From: Methanomicrobium antiquum
GTDB lineage: Archaea > Halobacteriota > Methanomicrobia > Methanomicrobiales > Methanomicrobiaceae
Length of the DNA: 64,000 bases
Assembly (NCBI RefSeq): GCF_029633915.1
Contig: NZ_CP091092.1
Coordinates: forward strand, 372,001-436,000
Direction of reading: 5' to 3'
The notes under the pieces are model-generated. The model ran no database searches. It had not been told where the DNA came from and saw only the letters and a list, made by a program, of their open reading frames with translations. The first letter of the stretch is position 1; each line of letters starts with the position of its first letter. Below, in pieces: positions 37,951 through 46,213 of the stretch. The position numbers were made by a program, and so were the translations under genes.

Positions 37951-38451
37951 ACCATAGAATATTAAGTAAAGCTTAAATAGCCCTCCCTAAATGCCAAAAA
38001 CCGGTAAAAACCGACCTTCACAGAAGCCCTGTATTCCACGATCTTATATTATCCCGATATAATCATCGTCTGAAAAAAGACCCAAATAAAATGGGTATAT
38101 ATATCTGTAATTTGGGTTTTAAACACCCAATAAAGTGCACAAATCCCCTATTTTTTTGAAATGCCTGTGTGGCCATAATAATAGGGGAAATAAGCTTTTA
38201 AATTGCTTTATTATTACTCTTGGTAATAGCATTTGAAAGAAATATTTGAATAATTTCATGGATTTTTAATATTCTAAATTAAAGAGCCTAAATTACTAAG
38301 TGAAAAGCTGACAATTAAATTAGAGAAGAAATAATAATTTGCTATTACTTATAGAACATTTAAAAATTAGATTTGCCTATATTACTATAAAGAACAAAGG
38401 AAAAGGGCATTCCTTAAATTTATGGTTCTACAGATATTAGAACAAAAAAAC
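37951..38451. other. AT-rich non-coding stretch
   Basis: No gene. CCCAAATAAAATGGGTATATATA and AATTTGGGTTTT near 38089-38130 form interrupted inverted repeats (CCCAAAT with ATTTGGG), with a TATA-like run between them. Confidence 0.35.
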
Positions 38452-38492
38452 CTGAAGGTTTTTTCATACTTTCTCGACTTTGAAACCTTCAG
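38452..38492. promoter_or_regulatory. 10-bp inverted repeat before the Doc gene
   Basis: CTGAAGGTTT and AAACCTTCAG with a 21-nt loop, 24 bp before the doc ATG. It could be an operator or a hairpin in the leader. Confidence 0.45.
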
Positions 38493-38516
38493 ATATACTG
38501 TTAATAGGATAATTCA

Positions 38517-38906
38517 ATGGAAGAGTTCACTATTGAGGAAATCATTGGCTATCATAAAGAAATTATAGAAAATAGTGATTTCGAAGGTGATCAAGGACAG
38601 GCAGGTGAATTTCTCAATTATGGGAATTTAGATTTCACCATTGAATTTAGTAACAACTATACAGATCCATTTGAAAAGGCGGCCTATTTATTGCATGGTA
38701 TTGCAAAAGGACACCCTTTTGTTCAGGGAAATAAAAGATTAGCTTTTCTTCTTTCATCATTAGTACTATGGCGTACACCTGAATGTTATACAATAATAAG
38801 TTCAAAAGAAGAAAATGATGCCTTTGTGCGTGAGATTGCTAAAGGAAATAAAACATTTGAAGAAGTAACTATTTGGTTAAGAACAATTGTAAAAAAAGAA
38901 TTATAA
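38517..38906 (+). CDS. doc: Fic/Doc-family toxin (death-on-curing type)
   Basis: A 129-residue protein of Doc size. The Fic signature is HGIAKGHPFVQGNKRLAFLLSSLVLW, matching HPFxxGNKR with the catalytic His near residue 66. Doc toxins phosphorylate elongation factor Tu (EF1A in archaea); other Fic proteins transfer AMP. With GNKR intact, activity is likely, and the short form suggests Doc. No Phd-like antitoxin lies upstream: the 5' side is non-coding and the next gene converges on it with no gap. Either the antitoxin is elsewhere or an unfamiliar partner is used. Confidence 0.85.
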   Translation: MEEFTIEEIIGYHKEIIENSDFEGDQGQAGEFLNYGNLDFTIEFSNNYTDPFEKAAYLLHGIAKGHPFVQGNKRLAFLLSSLVLWRTPECYTIISSKEENDAFVREIAKGNKTFEEVTIWLRTIVKKEL

Positions 38907-39170
38907 TTATTTTGCCAGGAGATCAAGAGTTCCTTTATGTCTCTTCATGAGCATTTTGAAATCTTCCTGACGTGATGATTTTAAACATTTCTCCTCGCTT
39001 TTAGGTGTGGGCCAGTTTAATGGATTAATGATGGTGACTGTTTTGTTAAAATCTAAATTGCCTGTAACTTGCATTGGAGATATTGAATTTCCTGAAGAAT
39101 TGTATCGATTTGGCCCCACAGGTCTCATAAGTTTCTTCTTATCTCCTGAATCCATTCCATGAAAATTCAT
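38907..39170 (-). CDS. Small basic protein (87 aa) downstream of the SDH protease gene
   Basis: A polar, Lys-rich sequence (MNFHGMDSGDKKKLMRPVGPNRYNSSGN, then NLDFNKTVTIINPLNWPTPKSEEKC and a helical tail). No family recognised. It starts 2 bp after the protease gene ends, so it is co-expressed with it, and its stop codon touches that of doc on the other strand. It may be a partner or substrate of the protease; this is inference from position only. Confidence 0.55.
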   Translation of the reverse strand: MNFHGMDSGDKKKLMRPVGPNRYNSSGNSISPMQVTGNLDFNKTVTIINPLNWPTPKSEEKCLKSSRQEDFKMLMKRHKGTLDLLAK

Positions 39171-39172
39171 TA

Positions 39173-40297
39173 TTATACCTCCTCCTTATCACCGGTAGTT
39201 ATCCAGCCTTGTTTAATTTGCGTTACATTGATATTAATATTTAGGTCTGGCATACGTATTGCATTGATCATATTAACTGATCGAAATTCACTTCTTAAAC
39301 GCGGACTTTCAACACAAGCATAAAGGAATTCATAGTTAATAGATGGAAGTGTTGAAATTTTAACATTCTGTAATATCTGAGGAATAAGTTGTGGAGGAGT
39401 ATTTGCAGGTATTTGCACTTGTTGAACCTCACCTATTGCCTTAGAAAGAGTTGAATCTTCCATAATAACTTGAATTGGATTGAATGGTTCCCTACATTCC
39501 ATCTCAGCTTCTATATCTTCCCATATACTCCACATTAATTTTTCAAGAGTGGGAGTTGCAGAAATTATATTTAATCCAATATTTTTTGCTTCTTTTCTTC
39601 CAACAGGATAACCATGATGATAAAAAGATTTGTTGAGTGATTCAGATATTGCTTTAACCTTATTATGATCACTCATATGCAGTTTAAGAAGTTTTTCACC
39701 TAGTGAAAGAGCAAGATTAGAACTTCTTTTTGCAAAACCTATTGGTATGGCACCAACCTCTTTTGCGACCAGTTCAAAGGCCCGTTCTTTTTGTTCCTGA
39801 TCTGATACTCCTAAATCATTACTAACAAAATCTAGATAGTGAGACAAATCTTCTGCAGCAAAATTGATATTTTCCTGTTTTCCTTCATTATTTTTAGTAA
39901 TATGCAACTGAGGATCAACTGGTCCAAGGTTAGAGAAGGGGTGCATGATAATTTCGTCTGCACCAAGAGCTATGAGCGTTGCTGCACTGAAGGCCTCATA
40001 TGGTATTAAAACACCTACTTCCTCAAATCTTTCCCGCAATAAACTAATTATTCGCCACGAGACAATAGGATCACCACCGCGGCTAATTATTAGGATGTCT
40101 ATTTTTTTCTCTTTCTCGGGAATTTCAAGAATCTGTCTACAAAATTCAGGTATTACATCAGAGGCAATATTTCCTTGAGCATTCTGTCGCGAGCTGGTAA
40201 TGTATGCAATAAGTGGTCTACCTCGCTCTGACTCAATTTGTTGGAATAAAATATTTCTCTCTGAATAACTCATATTTGAAATTGAGTTAAAATACAT
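39173..40297 (-). CDS. SDH-type (Clp/crotonase fold) serine proteinase
   Basis: A 374-residue protein of the SDH_sah/serine dehydrogenase proteinase family (PF01972). GRPLIAYITSSRQNAQGNIASDVIPEF, KKIDILIISRGGDPIVSWRIISLLRE, the nucleophile motif VLIPYEAFSAATLIALGADEIIMHPFSNLGPVDPQL (Ser of FSAAT) and later HHGYPVGRKEA are typical. The family is related to signal peptide peptidase A and is usually membrane-linked or acts on peptides; the C-terminal third is an unfamiliar extension. It has a downstream partner gene (87 aa). A place in stress or defence islands has been noted for such proteases, and here it lies among toxin genes. Confidence 0.78.
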   Translation of the reverse strand: MYFNSISNMSYSERNILFQQIESERGRPLIAYITSSRQNAQGNIASDVIPEFCRQILEIPEKEKKIDILIISRGGDPIVSWRIISLLRERFEEVGVLIPYEAFSAATLIALGADEIIMHPFSNLGPVDPQLHITKNNEGKQENINFAAEDLSHYLDFVSNDLGVSDQEQKERAFELVAKEVGAIPIGFAKRSSNLALSLGEKLLKLHMSDHNKVKAISESLNKSFYHHGYPVGRKEAKNIGLNIISATPTLEKLMWSIWEDIEAEMECREPFNPIQVIMEDSTLSKAIGEVQQVQIPANTPPQLIPQILQNVKISTLPSINYEFLYACVESPRLRSEFRSVNMINAIRMPDLNININVTQIKQGWITTGDKEEV

Positions 40298-40310
40298 ATT
40301 AAACTTGTTG

Positions 40311-40352
40311 AAAAAAGGAGGTTATCAAAAGAAGCAAAGGAGATAATCCTCC
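40311..40352 (-). terminator. Rho-independent-like terminator
   Basis: On the minus strand GGAGGATTATC pairs with GATAACCTCC (one bulge) and is followed by TTTTTT. It lies 60 bp after the stop of the gene at 40412. Confidence 0.65.
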
Positions 40353-40411
40353 GCTCCTTTTTTATCAGAAGTACACAGCACTGATTTTAAAAAACGCAGG
40401 TCTGATTAAGA

Positions 40412-40915
40412 TCAGGCCAGCGCTGCGACAGTATCCGCCCAGGTCTCAACATTGGTGCGGATGGCATCGTCAGTATATGAGCTCAGCCTCACAGTGTTTC
40501 TTGTGAAGGCCACATAGTAGATCTCGCCGTTCGCATCCATACATTTGAGAGTGCAGGCGTAGGTATCGTGTGCAGCGTCTCTGATAACATCCCCGCCCAT
40601 CACAGTCTCAAGGTCGGTATTCCCAAGAATTTCGGTAACTACACCGTTAAACTCTGTTAAACCGGGAGCTTTTGCAGAAATGCTTCCGACAGTTTTTGCA
40701 TCGTCATCCTCATAGACAAACTTCGCAGTATAGCTCTGCTTTGATTTAGTCACTCCGGATACCACCTGACCCCCGGAAACGTAGTCAATACATTCAAAGG
40801 GGTTGTTTGCGATGACATCTGAAATGATGGAATCAAAGGTTGCGATATCTGGAATCGGGTTCTCAAGAACCCTTGTTGCTGTTTTTGTGTTATTTGTTTC
40901 GATAAAGTCAGCCAT
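40412..40915 (-). CDS. Provirus-like protein, unknown function
   Basis: A 167-residue protein with a regular alpha/beta pattern: MADFIETNNTKTATRVLENPIPD, KQSYTAKFVYEDDDAKTVGSISAKAP, CTLKCMDANGEIYYVAFTRNTVRLSSYTDDAIRTNVETWAD. Rich in Thr, Asp and Ala with one pair of Cys. The pattern recalls small structural proteins of methanogen proviruses, but I cannot name a family. GC content and codons differ from neighbours. It ends in a clear hairpin terminator and is divergent from the gene at 41103, and the two may be the remains of one provirus. Confidence 0.5.
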   Translation of the reverse strand: MADFIETNNTKTATRVLENPIPDIATFDSIISDVIANNPFECIDYVSGGQVVSGVTKSKQSYTAKFVYEDDDAKTVGSISAKAPGLTEFNGVVTEILGNTDLETVMGGDVIRDAAHDTYACTLKCMDANGEIYYVAFTRNTVRLSSYTDDAIRTNVETWADTVAALA

Positions 40916-41102
40916 TTTTTCGTCATCTCCGACAAATTCGTTTTTTCAAACGATGTTACGGCCCGAAAAAGCAGTCGTATCCGCCTGCGGGCCGCTGTTG
41001 CCTGAACATATCCGGATTATGACAGACATATAAGAATATGAGTAACAGTAATATTAATCTGACTTTACGAGGTAATTTATTCATAAATACGGGGTATTAT
41101 TC

Positions 41103-41333
41103 ATGGTTAATAATAAAAGCAACAGAGATATGATTGTCGAGACAAACCGGGATGTAAAATGGATCTGCAAGACCCTTGCCGAGATGAAAGGTTCAATAGA
41201 TGATCATGAAGGGAGGCTTCGAAATCTTGAAGCATATAAATCCGAGTCCGCCGGACGTGAAGGAAAGATTGCAGCGGGTCTTGGTGCCGGAGCGGGCGGA
41301 GTTGTTGCAGTTATGCTAAAATTTTTGCAATGA
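41103..41333 (+). CDS. XhlA-like small membrane-associated protein (phage-type)
   Basis: A 76-residue protein: helical N-terminal part (MIVETNRDVKWICKTLAEMKGSIDDHEGRLRNLEAY) with coiled-coil spacing and a Gly-rich hydrophobic C-terminal segment (IAAGLGAGAGGVVAVMLKFL). This coiled coil plus tail anchor layout is that of phage XhlA-type hemolysin/holin accessory proteins. No endolysin or other lysis gene is next to it. A TATA-like TTTACG...TTATTCAT stretch precedes it. Probably a provirus relic. Confidence 0.55.
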   Translation: MVNNKSNRDMIVETNRDVKWICKTLAEMKGSIDDHEGRLRNLEAYKSESAGREGKIAAGLGAGAGGVVAVMLKFLQ

Positions 41334-41400
41334 CGGGTATTTCTGGCGAAATTTTTGAATTTATTAATATATGGGAATTTGCCACTAATTATAAAACTGG

Positions 41401-41949
41401 CTAATAAAGGATCTTTTCTGCATAATGTTCCTCATGTTTTTTCATGAGACAGTCTTCACACAACAGCACATCCCTCTGCTCCTTATCTGAACATTCAAGA
41501 CATATCCATGTTGCAACAGTCTTCCTGTCTTCCTTCATGCACTCTTCACAGAATTGATATTTTGGTTTGTTTCTTCCAATTACCCGTGGCCAGTCTTCAC
41601 TTTTTTCAACAACGGAAATTTTTTCAAGTTTAATCTTATGGCCCAGGTCATCTCCGAAATCATATATATATTCAATAATGTCGCCTTTAACAAGCTGTAT
41701 TTCTTCAATCTTCTTTTTTGTCCCACGGCTCTTTCCTCCGGGTTCGATCTCGCCAAATCCTCGGCATGCCCATGCTCTCCCGGGGAAAAATTCGCTTAAA
41801 TGGTCCCATTTATCATACTCAAATGCTTCACGGATAATAATATCAAAATCGCCAAGAGTTTGTTCTCCGGGAATCTCAATACGTCTCCATATTTTTGTTT
41901 TATACTTACAAGTCACCTTAAAGGTGTAGAGTTCCAGTGTGCCACTCAT
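41401..41949 (-). CDS. Plasmid pRiA4b ORF-3-like protein with C-terminal zinc-finger region
   Basis: A 182-residue protein. Residues 1-110 match the pRiA4b ORF3 family (PF07929): YTFKVTCKYKTKIWRRIEIPGEQTLGDFDIIIREAFEYDKWDHLSEFF and GDIIEYIYDFGDDLGHKIKLEKI. The C-terminal 50 residues add CEECMKEDRKTVATWICLECSDKEQRDVLLCEDC, with three CxxC pairs and HEEHY, likely a treble or double zinc site. The family is found on plasmids and in archaeal accessory DNA; function unknown. Confidence 0.82.
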   Translation of the reverse strand: MSGTLELYTFKVTCKYKTKIWRRIEIPGEQTLGDFDIIIREAFEYDKWDHLSEFFPGRAWACRGFGEIEPGGKSRGTKKKIEEIQLVKGDIIEYIYDFGDDLGHKIKLEKISVVEKSEDWPRVIGRNKPKYQFCEECMKEDRKTVATWICLECSDKEQRDVLLCEDCLMKKHEEHYAEKILY

Positions 41950-42171
41950 AATACAGGTTATTTGATTTAGGTTTTATTAGATTTTTATCCTTTGTTTAAG
42001 TAAAAAAGCATCTATTTATTGTTATTTTTGAAATCTCCTTATGGTTTTGAATAGTAAACCTTCGATAAGAATTTTTCTCACGATCTCATATTTTAAGGGC
42101 AAATTTGAACAAACCAAAATATTTAAAATGATTTAAATAAAAAACCCAGTTCAGATATCAGGCAATATTGT
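41950..42171. other. AT-rich gap before the HicAB module
   Basis: No gene or repeat recognised. TTTAAATAAAAAACCC near 42132 could be the promoter of the small frame and hicAB. Confidence 0.35.
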
Positions 42172-42276
42172 ATGAGAGAGCCTTTTGACAGAGTAAAGGG
42201 ACGGGCTTTTACATTTATTGATTATTATTTACCTGCTCTTTTAGATAAGCCAAAACTGCCGGGAGCGAAGGTATGA
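42172..42276 (+). CDS. 34-residue open frame coupled to hicA
   Basis: MREPFDRVKGRAFTFIDYYLPALLDKPKLPGAKV, given here only as positions 42172-42276 with start MREPFDRVKG. Its stop overlaps the hicA start (ATGA). It may be a leader peptide that couples translation, or the tail of a lost gene. No good ribosome-binding site before its ATG. Confidence 0.3.
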   Translation: MREPFDRVKGRAFTFIDYYLPALLDKPKLPGAKV

Positions 42277-42467
42277 AAGTCAGGGACGTCATAAAGTTAT
42301 TAGAGAAAGAAGGCTGGCAGCTTGTTGCTGTCAGAGGAAGCCACCGGCAGTATAAAAATCCTGATGCTGCCGGGAGAATAACGGTTCCGGGCAGTATGAA
42401 TGATTCGCTTGCGCCGGGAACATTGAACAGTATATTAAAGCAGGCAGGAATTAAGGAGAGGAGATGA
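42273..42467 (+). CDS. hicA: HicA toxin (mRNA interferase)
   Basis: A 64-residue double-stranded-RNA-binding-fold toxin. MKVRDVIKLLEKEGWQLVAVRGSHRQYKNPDAAGRITVPG carries the G-S-H-R motif whose His is catalytic, and the end TLNSILKQAGI is the usual helix. It cuts mRNA when free of HicB. The gene order hicA-hicB, with a 4-bp ATGA overlap, is the classical one. Confidence 0.93.
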   Translation: MKVRDVIKLLEKEGWQLVAVRGSHRQYKNPDAAGRITVPGSMNDSLAPGTLNSILKQAGIKERR

Positions 42468-42676
42468 TGTTTAGGTTTCTGATTGTTGTTGAGAAGGCGG
42501 ATTCCAACTATTCCGCATATTCCCCGGATATACCCGGATGTGTTGCGACAGGAAAAACCCGTGAAGAGGCGGAGAAGAATATGCACGAGGCGATTGCATT
42601 TCATATCGAAGGTTTAAAGGAAGACCGTCTTCCAATCCCCGAAGGTAAATCTTCTGCGTCCTGGGTTCTGGTTTAA
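42464..42676 (+). CDS. hicB: HicB antitoxin
   Basis: A 70-residue short HicB: FLIVVEKADSNYSAYSPDIPGCVATGKTREEAEKNMHEAIAFHIEGLKEDRLPIPEG is the partial RNase-H-like fold (PF15919/PF05534-type). It lacks a C-terminal DNA-binding domain, so autoregulation would need another protein or be absent. The start can be either of two adjacent ATGs at 42464 and 42467. Confidence 0.92.
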   Translation: MMFRFLIVVEKADSNYSAYSPDIPGCVATGKTREEAEKNMHEAIAFHIEGLKEDRLPIPEGKSSASWVLV

Positions 42677-42693
42677 TTTCTTCAAATTTGGAT

Positions 42694-42726
42694 GAAAACA
42701 TTCATGAAATAGTGTTTCATCTAAAA
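42694..42726. repeat. Dispersed hairpin repeat, partial copy 4
   Basis: AAAACATTCATGAAATAGTGTTTCATCTAAAATTG keeps only the left part of the repeat and its end; the central AAGTTAC hairpin is deleted. Confidence 0.55.
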
Positions 42727-42764
42727 TTGTCAGGATAATTCATACTATTTTTTTGGCTGCCTCT

Positions 42765-42941
42765 TCATTCCTTTGCCGAATTATAAAACCCGAATATCGC
42801 CGTTATCCAATAGAACCCGAACATTAAAACCGGGCAGATATTTTCAGTAAATGCACCCTCTAAAATCCAGATAAAATTTCCAATTACCCAGCAGGCAAAA
42901 ACGAACCGCCAAGAGGGCAGAATGCTCCCTGAAAAATCATT
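42765..42941 (-). pseudogene. Small two-helix membrane protein, no clear start codon
   Basis: Reading leftward directly from the stop of the CxxC gene, a 58-codon frame encodes ILPSWRFVFACWVIGNFIWI, LEGAFTENICPVLMFGFYWI and TAIFGFYNSAKE, i.e. two hydrophobic helices joined by a short polar turn. No ATG, GTG or TTG occurs at its beginning; an ATG one frame off (42938-42940 region, MIFQGAFCP) suggests a single-base frameshift near the start. It would be the last gene of the hcp operon. Either a decayed gene or an unusual start. Confidence 0.4.
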
Positions 42942-43208
42942 CTATACTTTCAGATATTCTTTTAAAAGAGCATCCGCATAGAGATTCTCCTTCTTTGTCG
43001 GAACATAATTAAATTTTTTAACCCTGACCATTATCTCTTTAACAATCTCCTTATCGTTTTTCAGGTTTAATTCACGGACATTCTCCAGGATGAAATCAAG
43101 GTTTTCTATACCTGTTGCCTTCCCGTCGATTAGGATCTTTTTTGTGGTTATCTTATCAGGCGGAATTCCGCCGCAGATAGAACAATAGTCTCCGTCTTCT
43201 GATGACAT
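42942..43208 (-). CDS. Small CxxC protein of the hcp operon
   Basis: An 88-residue protein. The N-terminus YCSICGGIPPD has a CxxC pair. The rest is MTI/V-DGK..GI..LD style (KKILIDGKATGIENLDFILENVRELNLKNDKEIVKEIMVRVKKFNYVPTKKENLYADALLKEY). I have seen this type in methanogen genomes as a conserved protein, sometimes labelled as a NAC-like factor, but its role is unknown. It follows the cupin gene by 2 bp. Confidence 0.65.
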   Translation of the reverse strand: MSSEDGDYCSICGGIPPDKITTKKILIDGKATGIENLDFILENVRELNLKNDKEIVKEIMVRVKKFNYVPTKKENLYADALLKEYLKV

Positions 43209-43210
43209 CC

Positions 43211-43588
43211 CTAAGCCTCTTTGATCATTGTAAGCATCATCTTAAACTTTGTCACTGCCGATAAGGCATGGGGCACGTTCGCCGGGAATATTATCGTATC
43301 GCCCTCCTTCATCATATGGGTCTCTCCGGCAACCCAGACTTCGCATTCGCCGTCGAGAATAGTCACAACCGCATCAAACGGTGCAGTATGCTCCGAGAGA
43401 CCTTCGTCTTCGTCAAATGAAAAAAGAGTTATGCTTCCGGATTTGTTGCTGACTATCATCCTGCTTGCAACAGTTCCGTCCTGGTACTGCAAAAGCTCCT
43501 TTAAATTCAGGACCTCTCCCAAAAGACCGGCACGTTTGTCCTTCCTTCCGGCACCCTTCATTGCTTCACTGAACTCTGCCATAATCAC
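43211..43588 (-). CDS. Cupin-domain protein
   Basis: A 125-residue single cupin: GLSEHTAPFDAVVTILDGECEVWVAGETHMMKEGDTIIFPANVPHALSAVTKFKMMLTMIKE. It has the metal motif with His in SEHTAPFDA, E in GE and the second His in VPHAL. Such small cupins often accompany Hcp genes in anaerobes and may sense or scavenge a small molecule; the ligand is unknown. It starts about 10 bp after hcp. Confidence 0.82.
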   Translation of the reverse strand: MIMAEFSEAMKGAGRKDKRAGLLGEVLNLKELLQYQDGTVASRMIVSNKSGSITLFSFDEDEGLSEHTAPFDAVVTILDGECEVWVAGETHMMKEGDTIIFPANVPHALSAVTKFKMMLTMIKEA

Positions 43589-43597
43589 TCTAAAAAA

Positions 43598-45211
43598 TTA
43601 TTGGGGAACCATCTTTTTAAGATCTTCTTCAACCGTGCTGTTCTTTCCAAGGCCGAAATTCTTCACCAGAACGTCAAGAACCGCCGGCGAGACAAATGCC
43701 GGAAGAACAGGTCCGATAGTGATATTTTTGATTCCGAGATTTAAGAGGGCAAGAAGGACAAGAACCGCTTTCTGCTCGTACCATGCGATATTGTATGATA
43801 CCGGAAGCTCGTTTATGTCAACGCCGAATGCTTCCGCAAGTGCTTTTGCGATTACAACAAGCGAGTAGCTGTCATTACACTGGCCTGCATCAAGAACACG
43901 CGGGATTCCGCCGATATCTCCAAGACCTAAGCTGTTGTAGCGGTATTTCGCACAACCAGCCGTTAGTATTACAGTGTCTGCGGGGAGGGCTTTTGCAAAC
44001 TCTGTATAATACTCACGCTCCCTGTGCCTTCCGTCACAGCCGGCCATAACGATGAACCGTCTGATTGCACCGTTTTTGATTGCATCTGTAACAGGGCCTG
44101 CAAGAGCTAAAACAGCGTCATGTGCACAGCCTGTAATCAGGTCGCTTTCGTTTCCGACAGCTTCAGGCGGGCTGCACTTCTTCGCCTGCTCAATTAATGC
44201 CGAGAAATCCTTGTGCCCTTTCTCATCAGCTTTTATGTGCTTTAATCCGGGATATCCCACAACACTTGTTGTATATACGCGGTCTTTGTATGAGTCCTTT
44301 GGCGGAACAATACAGTTTGTCGTTATCAGAACCGGACCGTTGAACGATTCGAACTCTTCTTTCTGGTGCCACCACGAACGTCCGTAGTTTCCGACAAGGT
44401 TTTCAATTCCCTTAAATGCCGGGTAGCCGTGCGCCGGAAGCATCTCTCCGTGAGTATAGACATCAACTCCCGTTCCTTTTGTCTGCTCAAGAAGCATCTT
44501 CAGGTCTAATAGATCATGTCCGGTTATTAGAATTCCCGGGCGATCCCTGACGGTAGTCTTTACAGTTGTAATCTCAGGTTTTCCAAATGTGGTTGTATGT
44601 GCCCTGTCAAGAAGTTCGAGTGTCTTAACCCCTACTCCGCCGCACTCCAAAACAAGTCCGGTCATCTCATCTACGCTCAGATCTTTAAGAGTTGATGCAA
44701 GACCTTTCTGGACGAATGCAGGGATTTCATCATCGGTAAACCCAAGTATTGCCGCATGATGATAGTAAGCGGAGACTCCCTTAAGCCCGTAGACTAAAAG
44801 TTCGCGAAGGGATCTCACATCCTCGTTTTCTGTTAATAAGACTCCGACCAGTTTTGCCTTTTCTTCGACTTCGGATTTGTCTTTTGGCTTCCATGTACAG
44901 GCGTCATGTTCAGAACCGGCAGCTTTTGGTATTTTGTCCCTGATTGCAATAGCCTCACTGATAAGCTGATAGTAGCGGTCTTTATCGAAATTGACATTTG
45001 TAAGGGTCGTAAAAAGCGAGTCCATAATGAATTTTCCCGCATCAGGGTTTCCGGCGCCATTCTCCATTGCCGGGACATTTCTGACCGATATTCCTTTGCA
45101 CAGATATATCAGAAGATCGATTAAATTCGCAGTCTCTTCGTCCTTTCCACAGATACCCTTTTTCGTACATCCTTTTCCGTTTAGCGTTTCTTCGCACTGA
45201 TAACAGAACAT
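43598..45211 (-). CDS. hcp: Hybrid cluster protein / hydroxylamine reductase
   Basis: A 537-residue Hcp. The N-terminal cluster ligands are [23 protein letters not shown] (C3, C6, C15, C21). The hybrid-cluster ligands lie in the C-terminal half: [30 protein letters not shown] (all near residues 360-430), then [14 protein letters not shown]-like [14 protein letters not shown] with the last Cys. The enzyme reduces hydroxylamine or nitric oxide and protects anaerobes against nitrosative stress. It is the first gene of a leftward operon hcp-cupin-CxxC, with GAGGTGA as ribosome-binding site, and is divergent from an HxlR regulator. Confidence 0.95.
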   Translation of the reverse strand: MFCYQCEETLNGKGCTKKGICGKDEETANLIDLLIYLCKGISVRNVPAMENGAGNPDAGKFIMDSLFTTLTNVNFDKDRYYQLISEAIAIRDKIPKAAGSEHDACTWKPKDKSEVEEKAKLVGVLLTENEDVRSLRELLVYGLKGVSAYYHHAAILGFTDDEIPAFVQKGLASTLKDLSVDEMTGLVLECGGVGVKTLELLDRAHTTTFGKPEITTVKTTVRDRPGILITGHDLLDLKMLLEQTKGTGVDVYTHGEMLPAHGYPAFKGIENLVGNYGRSWWHQKEEFESFNGPVLITTNCIVPPKDSYKDRVYTTSVVGYPGLKHIKADEKGHKDFSALIEQAKKCSPPEAVGNESDLITGCAHDAVLALAGPVTDAIKNGAIRRFIVMAGCDGRHREREYYTEFAKALPADTVILTAGCAKYRYNSLGLGDIGGIPRVLDAGQCNDSYSLVVIAKALAEAFGVDINELPVSYNIAWYEQKAVLVLLALLNLGIKNITIGPVLPAFVSPAVLDVLVKNFGLGKNSTVEEDLKKMVPQ

Positions 45212-45262
45212 ATTTTGTTCACCTCAATATCTTTTTGATACAATGTATGTATAGAATACTTT

Positions 45263-45296
45263 GGTATAAATATCAAAACGTTTCAAAAACTATACC
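45263..45296 (+). promoter_or_regulatory. Divergent hcp / HxlR promoter with an interrupted palindrome
   Basis: GGTATA (45263-45268) and TATACC (45291-45296) form the ends of an interrupted palindrome that stops exactly at the HxlR ATG. The left half is also a TATA box (GTATAAAT), 29 bp before that ATG, so the HxlR mRNA is probably leaderless and its start lies inside the palindrome. On the other strand the hcp promoter (TATA-like TTTATACC) overlaps. One bound HxlR dimer could control both genes. Confidence 0.55.
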
Positions 45297-45656
45297 ATGG
45301 ATCAGTCATGCACAGTATATCAGACCGTCCGCTATCTTACGAAGAAATGGACACTTCTCATCGTTCTTGAACTCTACAAGGGAGAAAATTACACCCGGAG
45401 ATTTTCTGAATTAAAGGAATCAATCCCCGGAATAACATCAAAGCTGCTCTCAGAACGGTTAAAGGAGCTTGAAGAGGAGAATATTATTAAACGGCAGGTT
45501 GACTCAAGGTCATTTCCCGTTAAGACCGAATATTCCTTAACAGAGAGCGGGAATGAGATAATCGGCATAATTTCTGATATAAAAAAATGGGCGCTTAAAT
45601 GGAAGATAGAAAATGTTGCCTGCGGAGATCAGGACTGCCGGGAGTGTATTCTATGA
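45297..45656 (+). CDS. HxlR-family redox-type regulator divergent from hcp
   Basis: A 119-residue winged-helix protein: YLTKKWTLLIVLELYKGENYTRRFSELKESIPGITSKLLSERLKELEEENIIKRQVDSRSFPVKTEYSLTESG, the whole HxlR pattern. Cys at position 5 and C-terminal CGDQDCRECIL could sense oxidation or nitric oxide. It is divergent from hcp and its start codon abuts the palindrome, so it most likely controls hcp and itself. Confidence 0.9.
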   Translation: MDQSCTVYQTVRYLTKKWTLLIVLELYKGENYTRRFSELKESIPGITSKLLSERLKELEEENIIKRQVDSRSFPVKTEYSLTESGNEIIGIISDIKKWALKWKIENVACGDQDCRECIL

Positions 45657-45955
45657 ATTCCTGGTAACCTTAAACTATTATCATTTGAGAACAGTATTTT
45701 GGAGACTGAATAATAGTAATTTCACCTGCGATGTTTTAAAGTAACTTTCCTTTTCAACAATGCTCCTCCATTAATCTCTCAATCATGCTCCAGAGAAACT
45801 TATTTTTTAGCCCTTCTATAAAAAAAAATATCAGCTTAATACAAATCCTCAAAGATAAGAGCGACTAAAAGAATCTTAAGAATTTAGCACGTTTTAGTTT
45901 TATAATCCCTTGGTAATTTTAAAACATATAAAAAAAGCGGGGACGGGTAGATAAA
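45657..45955. other. Intergenic region without visible features
   Basis: About 300 bp between two genes that converge. AT-rich. I see no repeat copy, strong hairpin or short gene. Confidence 0.4.
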
Positions 45956-46213
45956 TCAGAGCCCGGCTCTTGTGACAATGACATCCGCGACATCTTTTGC
46001 ACTTTTAAACGGGAAATCAGCAGGTTTTAGCAGCTTCCCGGCTTCCCCTGCGGCCATCTTCAGGTCACCGGCACAGCACGTTGTATCCGCTCCGTTTGGA
46101 AACGCAGCGATAAGATCTTCAGGTGTTGGGATCGGGAACTTTGCACCAGCGAGAGCACCGGTGATCTGGGCATGGATCTGATCCTTTACTGAAAGTTCTT
46201 TCTCTTCAGTCAA
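45956..46213 (-). CDS. MTH865-family protein
   Basis: An 85-residue protein of the MTH865 family (PF07747), known from methanogens by structure but not by function. VKDQIHAQITGALAGAKFPIPTPEDLIAAFPNGADTTCCAGDLKMAAGEAGKLL shows the compact helical EF-hand-like fold and the double Cys CCAG. It overlaps the gene at 46210 by 4 bp (ATGA), so the two are co-translated. Confidence 0.85.
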   Translation of the reverse strand: MTEEKELSVKDQIHAQITGALAGAKFPIPTPEDLIAAFPNGADTTCCAGDLKMAAGEAGKLLKPADFPFKSAKDVADVIVTRAGL

